From assembly GCF_014621695.1 (NCBI RefSeq), contig NZ_CP061281.1, forward strand, positions 7,254,001 to 7,318,000: DNA of 64,000 nucleotides. Direction: 5' to 3'. A model generated the notes under the pieces. It did no database searches and was not told the DNA's origin. It was given only the letters and a program-made list of their open reading frames with translations. This DNA is from Streptomyces xanthii (GTDB taxonomy: Bacteria > Actinomycetota > Actinomycetes > Streptomycetales > Streptomycetaceae). Every line of letters starts with the position of its first letter. Position 1 is the first letter of the stretch. A program made the translations under genes and the position numbers. Positions 35,153-43,241 of this stretch are shown here, piece after piece.

Positions 35153-35494
35153 ATGTGCCGTCCAGGATGGGCCCGCGCCCGCACCGCGGCGTGGCGGCTC
35201 GAACGCTTCGCCCGGATGCGCCGGGTCCGTGACCGCATCGACCGGGAGTACGCACGACCGCTCGACGTGGAGGCGCTGGCCCGCGCGGCGGACCTTCCGC
35301 CGCGCGAACTCACCCGGCAGTTCCGGCTCGCCTACGGGACGTCCCCGTACGCGTATCTGGGCGCCCGGCGCGCGGAGCGCGCGACGGTGCTGCTGCACCG
35401 CACCGACGTGCCCGCGGCCGAACTGCACCGACTGGTCGGAGCGCCGACCCGAGGAGTCCACGACCGCTGGGTCCGCGCCCGGTCCGCCGTCTGA
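35153..35494 (+). CDS. Short AraC-type HTH protein with degenerate second helix-turn-helix
   Basis: 113 residues from the ATG at 35153, with AGGAGGGGG six bases upstream. The first AraC HTH is normal (LDVEALARAADLPPRELTRQFRLAYGTSPYAYL). The second starts correctly (RAERATVLLHRTDVPAAELHRLVGA), but the usual GF-x-S-x-S-x-F-x-R-x-F core is replaced by APTRGVHDRWVRAR and the chain stops. There is no ligand-binding domain. It may be a stand-alone regulator or a decaying one. It lies directly after the VOC gene, a pairing common in actinobacteria. Confidence 0.8.
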   Translation: MCRPGWARARTAAWRLERFARMRRVRDRIDREYARPLDVEALARAADLPPRELTRQFRLAYGTSPYAYLGARRAERATVLLHRTDVPAAELHRLVGAPTRGVHDRWVRARSAV

Positions 35495-35557
35495 CCAGCA
35501 CGACTTCCGTCATATCCGCACCCGCATCCGCACCACGGCTCACAAGGGGACGACGTC

Positions 35558-36010
35558 ATGGCCACCACGAAGAAGACCGGTACGACGGACACGGAGCAGG
35601 GCTTCACCGACGACGAGCGTGCCGCGATGAAGGAGCGCGCCCAGGAGGTCAGGGCCGGCCGGAAGCGCGGCGCCAAGGCGGACCCCGAGGCCGACGTCCT
35701 GGCGAAGATCGCCGAGATGGACGACGCCGACCGGGTGCTCGCCGAGCGGATCCACGCCCTGGTCAAGGAGAACGCCCCGGACCTCGCGCCGAAGACCTGG
35801 TACGGGATGCCCGCGTACGCCCGCGCAGGCAAGGTCGTCTGCTTCTTCCAGTCGGCGCAGAAGTTCAAGTCCCGTTACGCCACGCTCGGTTTCAGCGACG
35901 AGGCCCGGCTCGACGAGGGCGCCATGTGGGCCTCCGCGTTCGCCCTGGCGGAGCTCACGCCGGAGGTCGAGGCCCGCATCGCGGACCTCGTGAAGCGCGC
36001 CGCGGGCTGA
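35558..36010 (+). CDS. DUF1801 family protein (YdhG/iron-chaperone-like)
   Basis: 150 residues. A Lys/Glu-rich N-terminal tail precedes a DUF1801 domain: [36 protein letters not shown], then [22 protein letters not shown]. The family includes Bacillus YdhG/FrataxinYdhG-type iron chaperones, but many members have no known role. The charged N-terminal extension ([16 protein letters not shown]) could bind nucleic acid. Located between an AraC-like gene and a ligase-like pseudoenzyme gene. Confidence 0.82.
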   Translation: MATTKKTGTTDTEQGFTDDERAAMKERAQEVRAGRKRGAKADPEADVLAKIAEMDDADRVLAERIHALVKENAPDLAPKTWYGMPAYARAGKVVCFFQSAQKFKSRYATLGFSDEARLDEGAMWASAFALAELTPEVEARIADLVKRAAG

Positions 36011-36028
36011 GCCAGGGGCGGGTGCGGG

Positions 36029-36898
36029 TCAGCACAGGCGGACGACGGTGAAGCCGCCGTCGCGCGGGGCGGCGAGCGCGATCTCGGCGAACAGGCCGCC
36101 CGCCGTGGTCGTGTAGCGCTCGCCCCCGGCTGTCCGGGCCCGCCGGCCGGGGCCCGCGTCCTGGACGTGCCGGGCCAGTGCCGTGGCGGCCGGAGCGGTC
36201 AGCGCCTGCGACAGGGCGCGCGATCCGTCGGGCAGACGCACGGCCGCGCGGTGCGGCCGGGACGGCGGCCCCACGTATCCGACGACCTCCACCTCGACCG
36301 AGCCCCGGGCACCGCCGCGCACGGTCACCCAGATCCGCTCCGCCCGGTACGGATCGCCGCCCCGCTTCGCGACGACCCCGTCGACGCCCTGCGCGGCGAG
36401 GCCCTCCAGCCACACCCGCGCAACCTCGGGATCGTCCGTCGCCGGGACGGGCTGCAGGGGCGGCGGCACGTCGTGGAGGAGGTCGAGCAGTACGGCCCGC
36501 CGCTCGGCGTACGGGCGCCCGCGCAGATCCTCGCCGCCCAGGGCGAGGCAGTCCGACACCGCGTAGGAGGCCGGGCGTTCGGCGGCGAGCGTTCCGGCCC
36601 CGCGCGGCGGAGCGGCCGCCCGGGCCCGTGCCGCCGCGAGGTCGAGCCGGCCGCCTGTCCACACCACGGCCTCGCCGTCCAGGACGGTGCCCGCCGGCAG
36701 GGCGGCCCGCCCGGCCGCCGCGAGGTCGGGCCACGCCGTGGTCACGGTCCGGCCGGAGCGCGACTGGCAGCGCACGGCCCGCGCGGTCCGGTGCAGCACG
36801 AGCCGTTCGCCCTCGAACGCGGGCTCGTACCACCAGCCGGGCCCCACGGGCAGCTCGTCGGCGGTCTCGCTGAGGGCGACGGCCACGGGATACTCCAC
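36029..36898 (-). CDS. Degenerate ATP-dependent DNA ligase homologue (probable pseudoenzyme)
   Basis: 289 residues from the GTG at 36898. The chain follows the LigD/LigC-type ligase order: WWYEPAFEGERLVLHR (motif I position), VLDGEAVVW (motif III/IIIa region), YAVSDCLAL, GVDGVVAKRGGDPY (motif IV) and IWVTVRGG (motif V), then an OB-like C-terminal part. In motif I the family's K-x-DG reads A-x-EG, so the lysine that becomes adenylated is missing; motif V lacks its usual lysines too. DNA joining by the standard chemistry is therefore unlikely. It may bind DNA or a partner such as Ku, or be decaying. The frame is intact, arguing for a retained function. Confidence 0.8.
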   Translation of the reverse strand: MEYPVAVALSETADELPVGPGWWYEPAFEGERLVLHRTARAVRCQSRSGRTVTTAWPDLAAAGRAALPAGTVLDGEAVVWTGGRLDLAAARARAAAPPRGAGTLAAERPASYAVSDCLALGGEDLRGRPYAERRAVLLDLLHDVPPPLQPVPATDDPEVARVWLEGLAAQGVDGVVAKRGGDPYRAERIWVTVRGGARGSVEVEVVGYVGPPSRPHRAAVRLPDGSRALSQALTAPAATALARHVQDAGPGRRARTAGGERYTTTAGGLFAEIALAAPRDGGFTVVRLC

Positions 36899-36998
36899 GC
36901 CTCCAGCCTCGGCCCACCGCGCCGCGGCCGCGCGACGGCGTACTCCGCCCGGACCCGCGGCGGCCGCGTTGTCAGTGCCGGATGCGAGGCTCGACCCC

Positions 36999-37259
36999 AT
37001 GGACGAGCAGGAATTCATGCGGGGCCGGGTGTACGGGGCCGACCACGAGGACGCGAGCCCCCAGCCGGGCCGGGTCTACGCGGAGCTGGTGGGCGGCCCG
37101 CTGGACGGACTGCTGCTCGACGTGACGCTGCCACCGGGCCAGGAGCTGCCCGGAGAGGTGGCCCTGCCGACCGAACTGGGCGCGTACGGCGCGGGCGGCC
37201 GGGCCCTGTACGCGGTGGCCGGCCAGGGGCGCCTGCGGTGGAAGGGGGACGCGCCGTGA
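36999..37259 (+). CDS. Small hypothetical protein
   Basis: 86 residues, ATG at 36999. The sequence is acidic and globular: GRVYAELVGGPLDGLLLDVT, then ELGAYGAGGRALYAVAGQGRLRW. No named domain recognised. The GGPLDG segment with a hydrophobic strand recurs in small actinobacterial and phage proteins of unknown role. It is divergent from the ligase-like gene and convergent with the next gene, with 12 bases between stops. Confidence 0.65.
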   Translation: MDEQEFMRGRVYGADHEDASPQPGRVYAELVGGPLDGLLLDVTLPPGQELPGEVALPTELGAYGAGGRALYAVAGQGRLRWKGDAP

Positions 37260-37271
37260 GGCGGCCCGGAG

Positions 37272-37748
37272 TCAGCGCAGCCAGGCCCGTTCGTCGACCA
37301 GGACGGTGGGCGCGGAGAGGAAGACGTCCTCGGTGACGGGACCGTACGCGACGTTGAAGGTGTCGAGCCAGTAGGTCCAGCCGCGGATGCCGAGGGCGGT
37401 GCTGAAGCGGTGGTTGAGGTGCCAGCGGACCCACTGGCCGGGTGCGAGCCGGACGGCGGGCGGCCGGCGGCGCCGGGTGTACAGACCGATCCCGGGCAGC
37501 TTCGGATGGACGCGCAACCGCCCGCCCTCGGCGTCGATCCGGAGGTCGACGGTGCGCGCCTCCTGGACGGTGTCGTACGGCGTGAAGCCGTCGTCCTCGT
37601 GCATCCGGACCACGTGGACGCCGGACCGGGGCCCGGCCGGCAGGGGGAAGCCCACCGGGGCCGCGTTCCTGCGGGCGGCCGCCGCGCCGCCGCGGGATTC
37701 CTTCGTCCAGACGGTGTGCACCCACTGGACGGTGATCTGGTCGTGCAT
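37272..37748 (-). CDS. Hypothetical protein
   Basis: 158 residues, ATG at 37748. Tryptophan-rich (QWVHTVWTKE, GQWVRWHLNHRF, GIRGWTYWLDTFNVAYG) with alternating strands, suggesting a beta-sandwich binding domain. No signal peptide, membrane segment or recognised family motif. It is 27 bases downstream of the STAS gene on the same strand, so the two may be co-transcribed. Confidence 0.7.
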   Translation of the reverse strand: MHDQITVQWVHTVWTKESRGGAAAARRNAAPVGFPLPAGPRSGVHVVRMHEDDGFTPYDTVQEARTVDLRIDAEGGRLRVHPKLPGIGLYTRRRRPPAVRLAPGQWVRWHLNHRFSTALGIRGWTYWLDTFNVAYGPVTEDVFLSAPTVLVDERAWLR

Positions 37749-37775
37749 GGCGGCATCATGCCCGCAGCGGCGCCC

Positions 37776-38141
37776 TCACGGCGAACGCTCCAGGGGCGGC
37801 GCGGCCGTACGGAAGCGGGCGGCCAGGCCGCCCGCCCGGAGCAGCTTGTGGATCGCCGGCTGGTGGAAGAGCAGCCGCAGTTCGCCGGAGCGCTCGCGGA
37901 CGCGGCGTTCGGCCCGCACGAGCAGGCGCAGGCCGGAGCAGTCCATGAAGTCGACGTCGGTCAGGTCGATCAGGACGCGCGGGACGGTGGGCCGGGTCGC
38001 CTCGTCGAGCCGGGCCTGGATCTCGGGAGCGGTGGCGATGTCCACCTCGCCGCGGATCCGCACGACGGTGAGGCCGTCGCGGACGTCCCGGGAGACATGG
38101 GTGTGGGGGCAGGCCGTGCAGAGGTGGAACAGGGAGGTCAT
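37776..38141 (-). CDS. STAS-domain anti-sigma factor antagonist
   Basis: 121 residues from the ATG at 38141, with GAGGG six bases upstream. The STAS core is LTVVRIRGEVDIATAPEIQARLDEA, then PRVLIDLTDVDFMDCSGLRLLVRAERRV. The phosphorylatable serine is in DCSG. Such proteins bind anti-sigma kinases when unphosphorylated and free the sigma factor. The short N-terminal segment LCTACPHTH adds a Cys pair and His residues not usual for the family, possibly a metal or redox site. The two PP2C phosphatases at 8-12.5 kb are candidate partners, by inference only. Confidence 0.88.
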   Translation of the reverse strand: MTSLFHLCTACPHTHVSRDVRDGLTVVRIRGEVDIATAPEIQARLDEATRPTVPRVLIDLTDVDFMDCSGLRLLVRAERRVRERSGELRLLFHQPAIHKLLRAGGLAARFRTAAPPLERSP

Positions 38142-38337
38142 CGGCATCCCTCGGAGGACGGGGCCCCGTCTGCCCGAGGCCGTCGCTGAGCAGCACCCAG
38201 GAGGGCGCTGCTGGTCGGCGGGGGCAGGGGCGACCGTCGTCCACGGTAGAAGGAGCCGCGTCAAGCGAAACGTGCCTGCACCACGCGGATCTCCTGAGTG
38301 GGTGACGAGGCGGCCATCAGTTCGGGTCCGCCGAGGC

Positions 38338-38940
38338 TCAGGGCCGGGGGATCAGGGAGCGCGCCGCGGCCTTCGCCTCGGACAGGGCCGTCGCGGCGTC
38401 GGCGCCCCGCAGTCCGAGCACCACACGGGTGCTCAACCCGTCGAGCAGCGCGAGGAGTCGACCCGCCGCCGCGGCCTGGTCGTGCTCGGCGAAGCGGCCC
38501 TGGCGCACGCCCCGGGCGAGCAGTGTCGTCAGGTCGTCGTGCCACCCCGCGTCCAGGTCGTCCTGAGCCTCGCGCAACGACGCGTCGCCCGGCGTGCGGG
38601 CCCACAGCTCGATCCACAGCATCCACCGCGGGTCACGCGGACCGCGCGGCAGGTACAGCTCCAGGAACTGCTCCAGCTTGCGCTCGGCCGGGGTCCGCCG
38701 GGCCAGCAGCGCGCGGCGCTCGTCCGCGAGGAGGCCCTCGCTGTGGCGCAGCGCCTCCAGGAAGATCCGGTCCTTGCTGCCGAAGTAGTACAGGATGTGC
38801 CCGCCGCTCATCCCGAGCCGGCGGCCCAGCGACGCCATGGTCAGCTCCGCGAGCCCGTGCTCGGCGACCGCGGCCATGACCTCCTCCAGGATCCGCTCCG
38901 CAGAGGGCCGCCCGCCGCGCTCCCGCACCGCCACCGCCAC
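38338..38940 (-). CDS. TetR-family regulator
   Basis: 200 residues from the GTG at 38940, with GGAGGGG six bases upstream; neighbouring GTG codons are alternatives. The HTH is ILEEVMAAVAEHGLAELTMASLGRRLGMSGGHILYYFGSK (about residues 17-57). The C-terminal domain resembles TetR_C_6/BetI proteins (LEQFLELYLPRGPRDPRWMLWIELWA). It is divergent from an amidohydrolase gene. A 30-bp perfect palindrome just before that gene is the likely operator. This repeats the TetR-amidohydrolase arrangement at 24.8-28.7 kb. Confidence 0.88.
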   Translation of the reverse strand: MAVAVRERGGRPSAERILEEVMAAVAEHGLAELTMASLGRRLGMSGGHILYYFGSKDRIFLEALRHSEGLLADERRALLARRTPAERKLEQFLELYLPRGPRDPRWMLWIELWARTPGDASLREAQDDLDAGWHDDLTTLLARGVRQGRFAEHDQAAAAGRLLALLDGLSTRVVLGLRGADAATALSEAKAAARSLIPRP

Positions 38941-39067
38941 CACACGCCCCTCCGCTCGTCCTGCCCCGACCCTATCCGCCGCGGTCGGCGCCTGGGCGCG
39001 CCGTCGGCGGGCCGGGCGTGCGGCTCGAAGGAGCGGCTGAGCTGTGCGGCTTGGCCGTGCGGGCTCA

Positions 39068-39104
39068 GACCTGCCGACTCGGACCTGCCGACGCAGACCT
39101 GCCG
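39068..39104. repeat. Three GACCTGCCG direct repeats, period 14 bp
   Basis: GACCTGCCG occurs at 39068-39076, 39082-39090 and 39096-39104, exactly 14 bases apart. It lies between tetR and the amidohydrolase gene. It could be a regulator array or simple tandem duplication. Confidence 0.6.
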
Positions 39105-39396
39105 GCCGAGGAACGACAAGAGACGGACGTGCGCGGGGGAGTCCGTCGGGGCGGGGACCGCGGGGCCGAACATGCCGGGCCACCTGTGCGAGGGCCTGCT
39201 GGCACGGATGCGGCGGACGGGCATGGATGCCTTCCGCGGTCGACGCCGTGGACGCGGACCTCGGTGAGATGGATCAGTGTCGCTGTCGGACCCGGGACGG
39301 AGCCGAGACCGAGACGGGCCGGCACCCGGGCGAGGTCGTCCTCGGCGGCCTTCGGCGTCGGAGGTCTTGACGCGGCGCCTCCTCGCCCCGCATCTT

Positions 39397-39426
39397 GAAT
39401 GCCGTTCAAAAAATTGAACGGCATTC
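39397..39426. promoter_or_regulatory. 30-bp palindromic operator upstream of amidohydrolase
   Basis: The arms GAATGCCGTTCAA (39397-39409) and TTGAACGGCATTC (39414-39426) are perfect inverted repeats around AAAA. It is an AT-rich island ending 16 bases before the ATG at 39443, so a bound protein would block initiation or elongation. The divergent TetR is the obvious candidate ligand-controlled repressor. Confidence 0.75.
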
Positions 39427-39442
39427 TAAAAGGAGTCGCCCC

Positions 39443-41128
39443 ATGACCCGGACCGGCATCAACGGCCAGGCGGACCTGCTGTTGCGCGGCGCGCGCATCC
39501 ACACCGTCGACGCGGAGCTGCCCGAGGCGCAGGCCATGGCCGTGCGGGACGGGCGGATCGTGTGGCTCGGCGACGACCGCGACGCCGCCGCCTGGGCGGG
39601 GCCGAACACGCGGGTGATCGACGCCGGGGGGCGGCTCGTGCTGCCCGGGTTCATCGACGCCCACAACCACGTCCGCCTCGGCTCCGACGCCGCCTGCGTC
39701 CAGCTCGCCGGCGCCGACACCCTCACCGAGGTCCACGCGCGCATCCGCGCCTGGCACACCGCCCACCCGGACGCCGAGTGGATCGAGGCCGAGGCCTTCG
39801 ACTACTCGGCGCTCGGCGGCGGCCGCATGCCCACCGCCGCCGACCTCGACCCCGTCACCGGCGGCACCCCCGCCTTCGTCCTCAGCTACGACGTGCACAC
39901 GGCCTGGCTCAACACCGCCGCCCTGCGCCGTCTCGGCATCACCCGCGATCGCACGCACCTCCCGTTCGGCGAGGCGCAGACCGACCCGGAGAGCGGCGAA
40001 CCCACCGGGTTCGTCAAGAACTTCGCCATCCAGGGACTCTCCCGCGAGGGCCACCGCGCGCTGCGCGAGCTCGGCGTCCCGTGGGCCTCCGCCGAGCGCC
40101 AGTACGGCCGCCTCGCCAGGTCCCTCGACGACGCGATCGGCCACGGCATCACGACCGTCGTCGAACCGCAGAACTCCCTCGACGACCTCGCCCTGTTCGA
40201 GCGCGCCCGCGCCGAGGGCCGGCTCCGCTCCCGGCTGGTCGCCGCCCTGTTCCACCCGCGCGGCACCACCGACGCCGATCTGGAGGGGTTCGCCGACGCG
40301 GCCCGCCGGTACGCCGACGACCGGCTGCGCGTCGGCCCCCTCAAGCTCTACATCGACGACGTCGTCGAGCCCCGTACCGCCGCACTCCTCGAGCCGTACG
40401 CGGGCTGCCGCCACCACCGCGGCGACACCTTCTACCCGCCCGAGGAGTTCGCCGGGCTCCTCGCGAAGCTCGACGCGCGCGGCTTCCAGTGCTTCGTGCA
40501 CGCCACCGGCGACCGCGGTATCCGCGTCGTCCTCGACGCCTTCGAACACGCCCGGCAGGCCAACGGCGTCCGCGACTCCCGGCACCAGGTCGTCCACGTC
40601 GAATGCCTCGACCCCGCCGACACCGCCCGCTTCGCCGAACTCGGCGTCGTCGCCTGCATGCAGCCCCGCCACTGCGCCCCCGAGGTCGCGGGCCCCGGCA
40701 AGGACTGGGCCGACAACGTGGGCGCCGACCGCTGGCACAAGGCGTGGCCGATGCGCAGCCTCCACGAGGCCGGGGCCGTGCTCGCCTTCTCCAGCGACTG
40801 GAACGTCGCCGAGATGGACCCCATGGTCGGCATCTACACCGCCGTCACCCGTCGCCCGCTCGGCGGGGGAGAGGCCTGGCGCCCCGAGGAGACCGTCGAC
40901 GTCGCCACGGCGATCCACGGCTACACCATGGGCTCCGCCTACGCCAACTTCCTGGAGGACGACCGGGGTTCGCTCACCGTCGGCAAGGCCGCCGACTTCG
41001 TGATCCTCTCGCGCGACATCCTGGACGCGGCCCCCGAGGACATCCCGGGCACCGTCCCCGAGCTCGTCTTCGTGGGCGGCGAGGAGGTCCACCGCCACGC
41101 GGACACCGGCGACACCGACCTCGGCTGA
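39443..41128 (+). CDS. Metal-dependent amidohydrolase (amidohydrolase-3 family)
   Basis: 561 residues from the ATG at 39443, with AAGGAG nine bases upstream. Motifs in order: GFIDAHNHVRLG (HxH), GPLKLYIDDVVE (Lys ligand), FVHATGDRGIR, HQVVHVECLD and AFSSDWNVAEMDP (final Asp). The C-terminal strand segment GSLTVGKAADFVILSRDI completes the composite domain. It hydrolyses an amide, formamide or cyclic amide, substrate unknown. It is a distant paralogue of the enzyme at 27106. Expression is probably controlled by the upstream palindrome and the divergent TetR. Confidence 0.92.
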   Translation: MTRTGINGQADLLLRGARIHTVDAELPEAQAMAVRDGRIVWLGDDRDAAAWAGPNTRVIDAGGRLVLPGFIDAHNHVRLGSDAACVQLAGADTLTEVHARIRAWHTAHPDAEWIEAEAFDYSALGGGRMPTAADLDPVTGGTPAFVLSYDVHTAWLNTAALRRLGITRDRTHLPFGEAQTDPESGEPTGFVKNFAIQGLSREGHRALRELGVPWASAERQYGRLARSLDDAIGHGITTVVEPQNSLDDLALFERARAEGRLRSRLVAALFHPRGTTDADLEGFADAARRYADDRLRVGPLKLYIDDVVEPRTAALLEPYAGCRHHRGDTFYPPEEFAGLLAKLDARGFQCFVHATGDRGIRVVLDAFEHARQANGVRDSRHQVVHVECLDPADTARFAELGVVACMQPRHCAPEVAGPGKDWADNVGADRWHKAWPMRSLHEAGAVLAFSSDWNVAEMDPMVGIYTAVTRRPLGGGEAWRPEETVDVATAIHGYTMGSAYANFLEDDRGSLTVGKAADFVILSRDILDAAPEDIPGTVPELVFVGGEEVHRHADTGDTDLG

Positions 41129-41312
41129 ACGCGCGCCGAGCCCGTCACCCGTCCGACGCGGACCTACCGGAACCCGCCGCCTACGCCCGGGAGAACCGCC
41201 GGCACAACGGCCTGGAGCAGCGCAGCGATGAGCTCCGATGAGTTTCGCCGGCGGGCGGGGTCGGTACCCATGTCACGCCACCACGCCTGACGCGCGCCAG
41301 GGAAGGAACACC

Positions 41313-41963
41313 GTGCGACACGAGCAGCTCCTGAAGGTCCAGAACTTCAACGTCTCCAGCGACGGCTACGGCGCCGGGGAGAACCAGACCCTCGAGCGGC
41401 CCTTCGGGCACGCCGACCCGGGGAAGATGTTCGCCTGGGCCGGCGCCACCGCGAGCTGGCCCAACCGGACGGAACCCGGCGGCAGCCGCGGCCTCGACGA
41501 CTATCTGACCAGGGACTTCCACCACAACATCGGCGCCGAGATCATGGGGCGCAACAAGTTCGGGCCGCAGCGGGGACCGTGGGAGAACCTGGACTGGGAG
41601 GGCTGGTGGGGCGAGGAGCCGCCGTTCCACACCCCCGTGTTCGTCCTGACCCACCACGTCCGGCCGTCGATCACGCTGTCGGACACGACGTTCCACTTCG
41701 TCGACGCGGACCCGGCCACGGTGCTCGCGCAGGCCAAGGAGGCGGCGCAGGGCAAGGACGTGCGGCTCGGCGGCGGAGCGCAGACGATCCGCGAGTTCCT
41801 GGACGCCGATCTGATCGACACCCTGCACGTGACGGTCTCCCCGCTGAAGCTCGGCGCCGGCTCCCGCCTGTGGGAGTCGCCCGACGAACTCCTCGACCGC
41901 TACCACTGCGACGTCGTGCCCAGTCCGAGCGGTGTCACGCACCACCTGTTCTGGCGCAAGTGA
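41313..41963 (+). CDS. Dihydrofolate reductase/RibD-C family protein
   Basis: 216 residues from the GTG at 41313, with GGAAGGA six bases upstream. The fold matches the RibD C-terminal/DHFR-like reductases: QNFNVSSDGYGAG at the first strand, AEIMGRNKFGP, FVLTHHVRPSI, and GGAQTIREFLDADLIDTLHVTVSPLKLGAGSRL near the C-terminus. Members use NADPH to reduce pterin- or pyrimidine-like substrates, but most stand-alone copies are uncharacterised. An independent unit about 185 bases after the amidohydrolase stop. Confidence 0.88.
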   Translation: MRHEQLLKVQNFNVSSDGYGAGENQTLERPFGHADPGKMFAWAGATASWPNRTEPGGSRGLDDYLTRDFHHNIGAEIMGRNKFGPQRGPWENLDWEGWWGEEPPFHTPVFVLTHHVRPSITLSDTTFHFVDADPATVLAQAKEAAQGKDVRLGGGAQTIREFLDADLIDTLHVTVSPLKLGAGSRLWESPDELLDRYHCDVVPSPSGVTHHLFWRK

Positions 41964-42042
41964 GCTGAGCGGCACCACAGAACCCGGCGGGCCGGCGCGT
42001 GGTGATCGGGCTCCGACGTCACCGGGGGCCGCCGGGGCCGCC

Positions 42043-42089
42043 ATTGATCACTCCATGGGTTCACCCTATTGATCACTCCGGTGATCACT
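42043..42089. promoter_or_regulatory. TGATCACT repeat cluster upstream of the epimerase gene
   Basis: ATTGATCACTCC occurs at 42043-42054 and again at 42068-42079, 25 bp apart. A third TGATCACT is at 42082-42089. Each contains the self-complementary TGATCA. The array is 67-113 bp upstream of the start at 42156, a good place for a regulator site. Confidence 0.5.
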
Positions 42090-42155
42090 TCGAACCCCCG
42101 CACGTACGTCCTACGGGCGATGGTGGCGAGCGTCACAGCCCGGCAGGATCGACAC

Positions 42156-43169
42156 ATGCACGTACTCCTTCTCGGAGGAACCTGGTTCCTCGGCAGAGCA
42201 GTTGCCCGCCACGCCCTCGCCAACGACTGCGAGGTCACGACCTTCAACCGGGGACAGAGCACCCCGTATCTGCCCGGAACCCTCGCGGTCCACGGCGACC
42301 GCGCCAGCGCCGACGACTTCGAGCGGCTGGCCCGGTACGGCCCGTGGGACGTCGTCATCGACACGTCCGCCTCCGACACGGCGCCCCGCCACGTCCTCGC
42401 CGGCGCCCGGGCGCTCGCCGAGGTCACCGACCGGTACGTCTACGTCTCCAGCGTCAGCGTCTACCGGAACTGGGGCGCGGGACCGCTGACCGAGTCCTCC
42501 GCGACGTACGACACTCCGGCCGATGCCGGGCCCGAGTACTACGAAGGGCTCGACCCCGCGGAGCAGGACGGGATGCGCAAGGCGGGCTGCGAGCGGGCGG
42601 TGACCGAGGCGTTCGGCGCGGACCGCACCACCATCCTGCGGCCCGGTTCGATTCTCGGCCCCGGCGAGTACATCGGGCGGCTGCCGTGGTGGCTGCGGCG
42701 GTGCGCGCGCGGCGGCGAGATCCTCGCACCCCGCGAACCGGACCGTCCGGTGCAGCCGATCGACGCGCGCGACGTCGCCGCGTTCGCGGTGTCCGCGCCG
42801 GCCGGGGTCTTCAACGTGACCGCGCCGCGCGGCCACGCCACGATGCGGGACCTGCTGACGGCCTGCCTCGACGCCACCGGGTATCAGGGGCGCCTCGTGT
42901 GGACCTCCGAGGAGGTGCTCGCGCGCCACGGGGTGCGGGGGCGGACCGAGTTGCCGCTGTGGCCCGGGACGGACGGTGTCGTCGACGTGAGTGCCGCGCT
43001 GGCGGCCGGGCTGACGTGCCGGCCGCTCGACCGGACCGTGGCCGACACGTGGGCGTGGCTCCGGGACGGGGCGGATTCCGTCGCCGGGCAGCAGTCCGGG
43101 TGGGAGCGGCACGGGATCGCGCCGGACAAGGAGGCGGCGATCCTCGCGGAGGTCGGCCTGAGCGGGTAG
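42156..43169 (+). CDS. NAD-dependent epimerase/dehydratase-fold protein
   Basis: 337 residues from the ATG at 42156 with GGATCGACAC upstream. The Rossmann start is VLLLGGTWFLGRAVARHAL (GxxxxxG). YVYVSSVSVYRNWG carries the Ser and Tyr of an extended short-chain dehydrogenase, and TILRPGSILGPGEYIGRLPWW is the substrate-binding region. The Tyr-x-x-x-Lys pair is not clear after SVYRNWG, so catalysis may differ. The family includes nucleotide-sugar epimerases and reductases. The gene stands alone. Confidence 0.87.
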   Translation: MHVLLLGGTWFLGRAVARHALANDCEVTTFNRGQSTPYLPGTLAVHGDRASADDFERLARYGPWDVVIDTSASDTAPRHVLAGARALAEVTDRYVYVSSVSVYRNWGAGPLTESSATYDTPADAGPEYYEGLDPAEQDGMRKAGCERAVTEAFGADRTTILRPGSILGPGEYIGRLPWWLRRCARGGEILAPREPDRPVQPIDARDVAAFAVSAPAGVFNVTAPRGHATMRDLLTACLDATGYQGRLVWTSEEVLARHGVRGRTELPLWPGTDGVVDVSAALAAGLTCRPLDRTVADTWAWLRDGADSVAGQQSGWERHGIAPDKEAAILAEVGLSG

Positions 43170-43241
43170 CTCCGCCCGGGGCGGGGTGCCTTCTCGTCTG
43201 CCGAGTGCCCCTGTCCGGGCGGCTGTCCCGCCGTCGTGGCC

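Larger units (their letters stand above)
38941..39442. other. Long divergent intergenic region
   Basis: About 500 bp without a convincing gene: open frames here have no ribosome sites and odd composition. It holds three GACCTGCCG direct repeats at 39068-39104 and the 30-bp palindrome at 39397-39426. The length is large for this gene-dense window. Confidence 0.6.

Noticed and set aside
38262..38337. An 18-codon minus-strand ORF (MAASSPTQEIRVVQARFA) downstream of the TetR gene
   Set aside because: Too short to support without expression data, with no clear ribosome site or conserved context.
39018..39398. Plus-strand frames of 108-126 codons between tetR and the amidohydrolase gene
   Set aside because: No ribosome site, no family resemblance, and they cross the GACCTGCCG repeats. 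More likely regulatory DNA.
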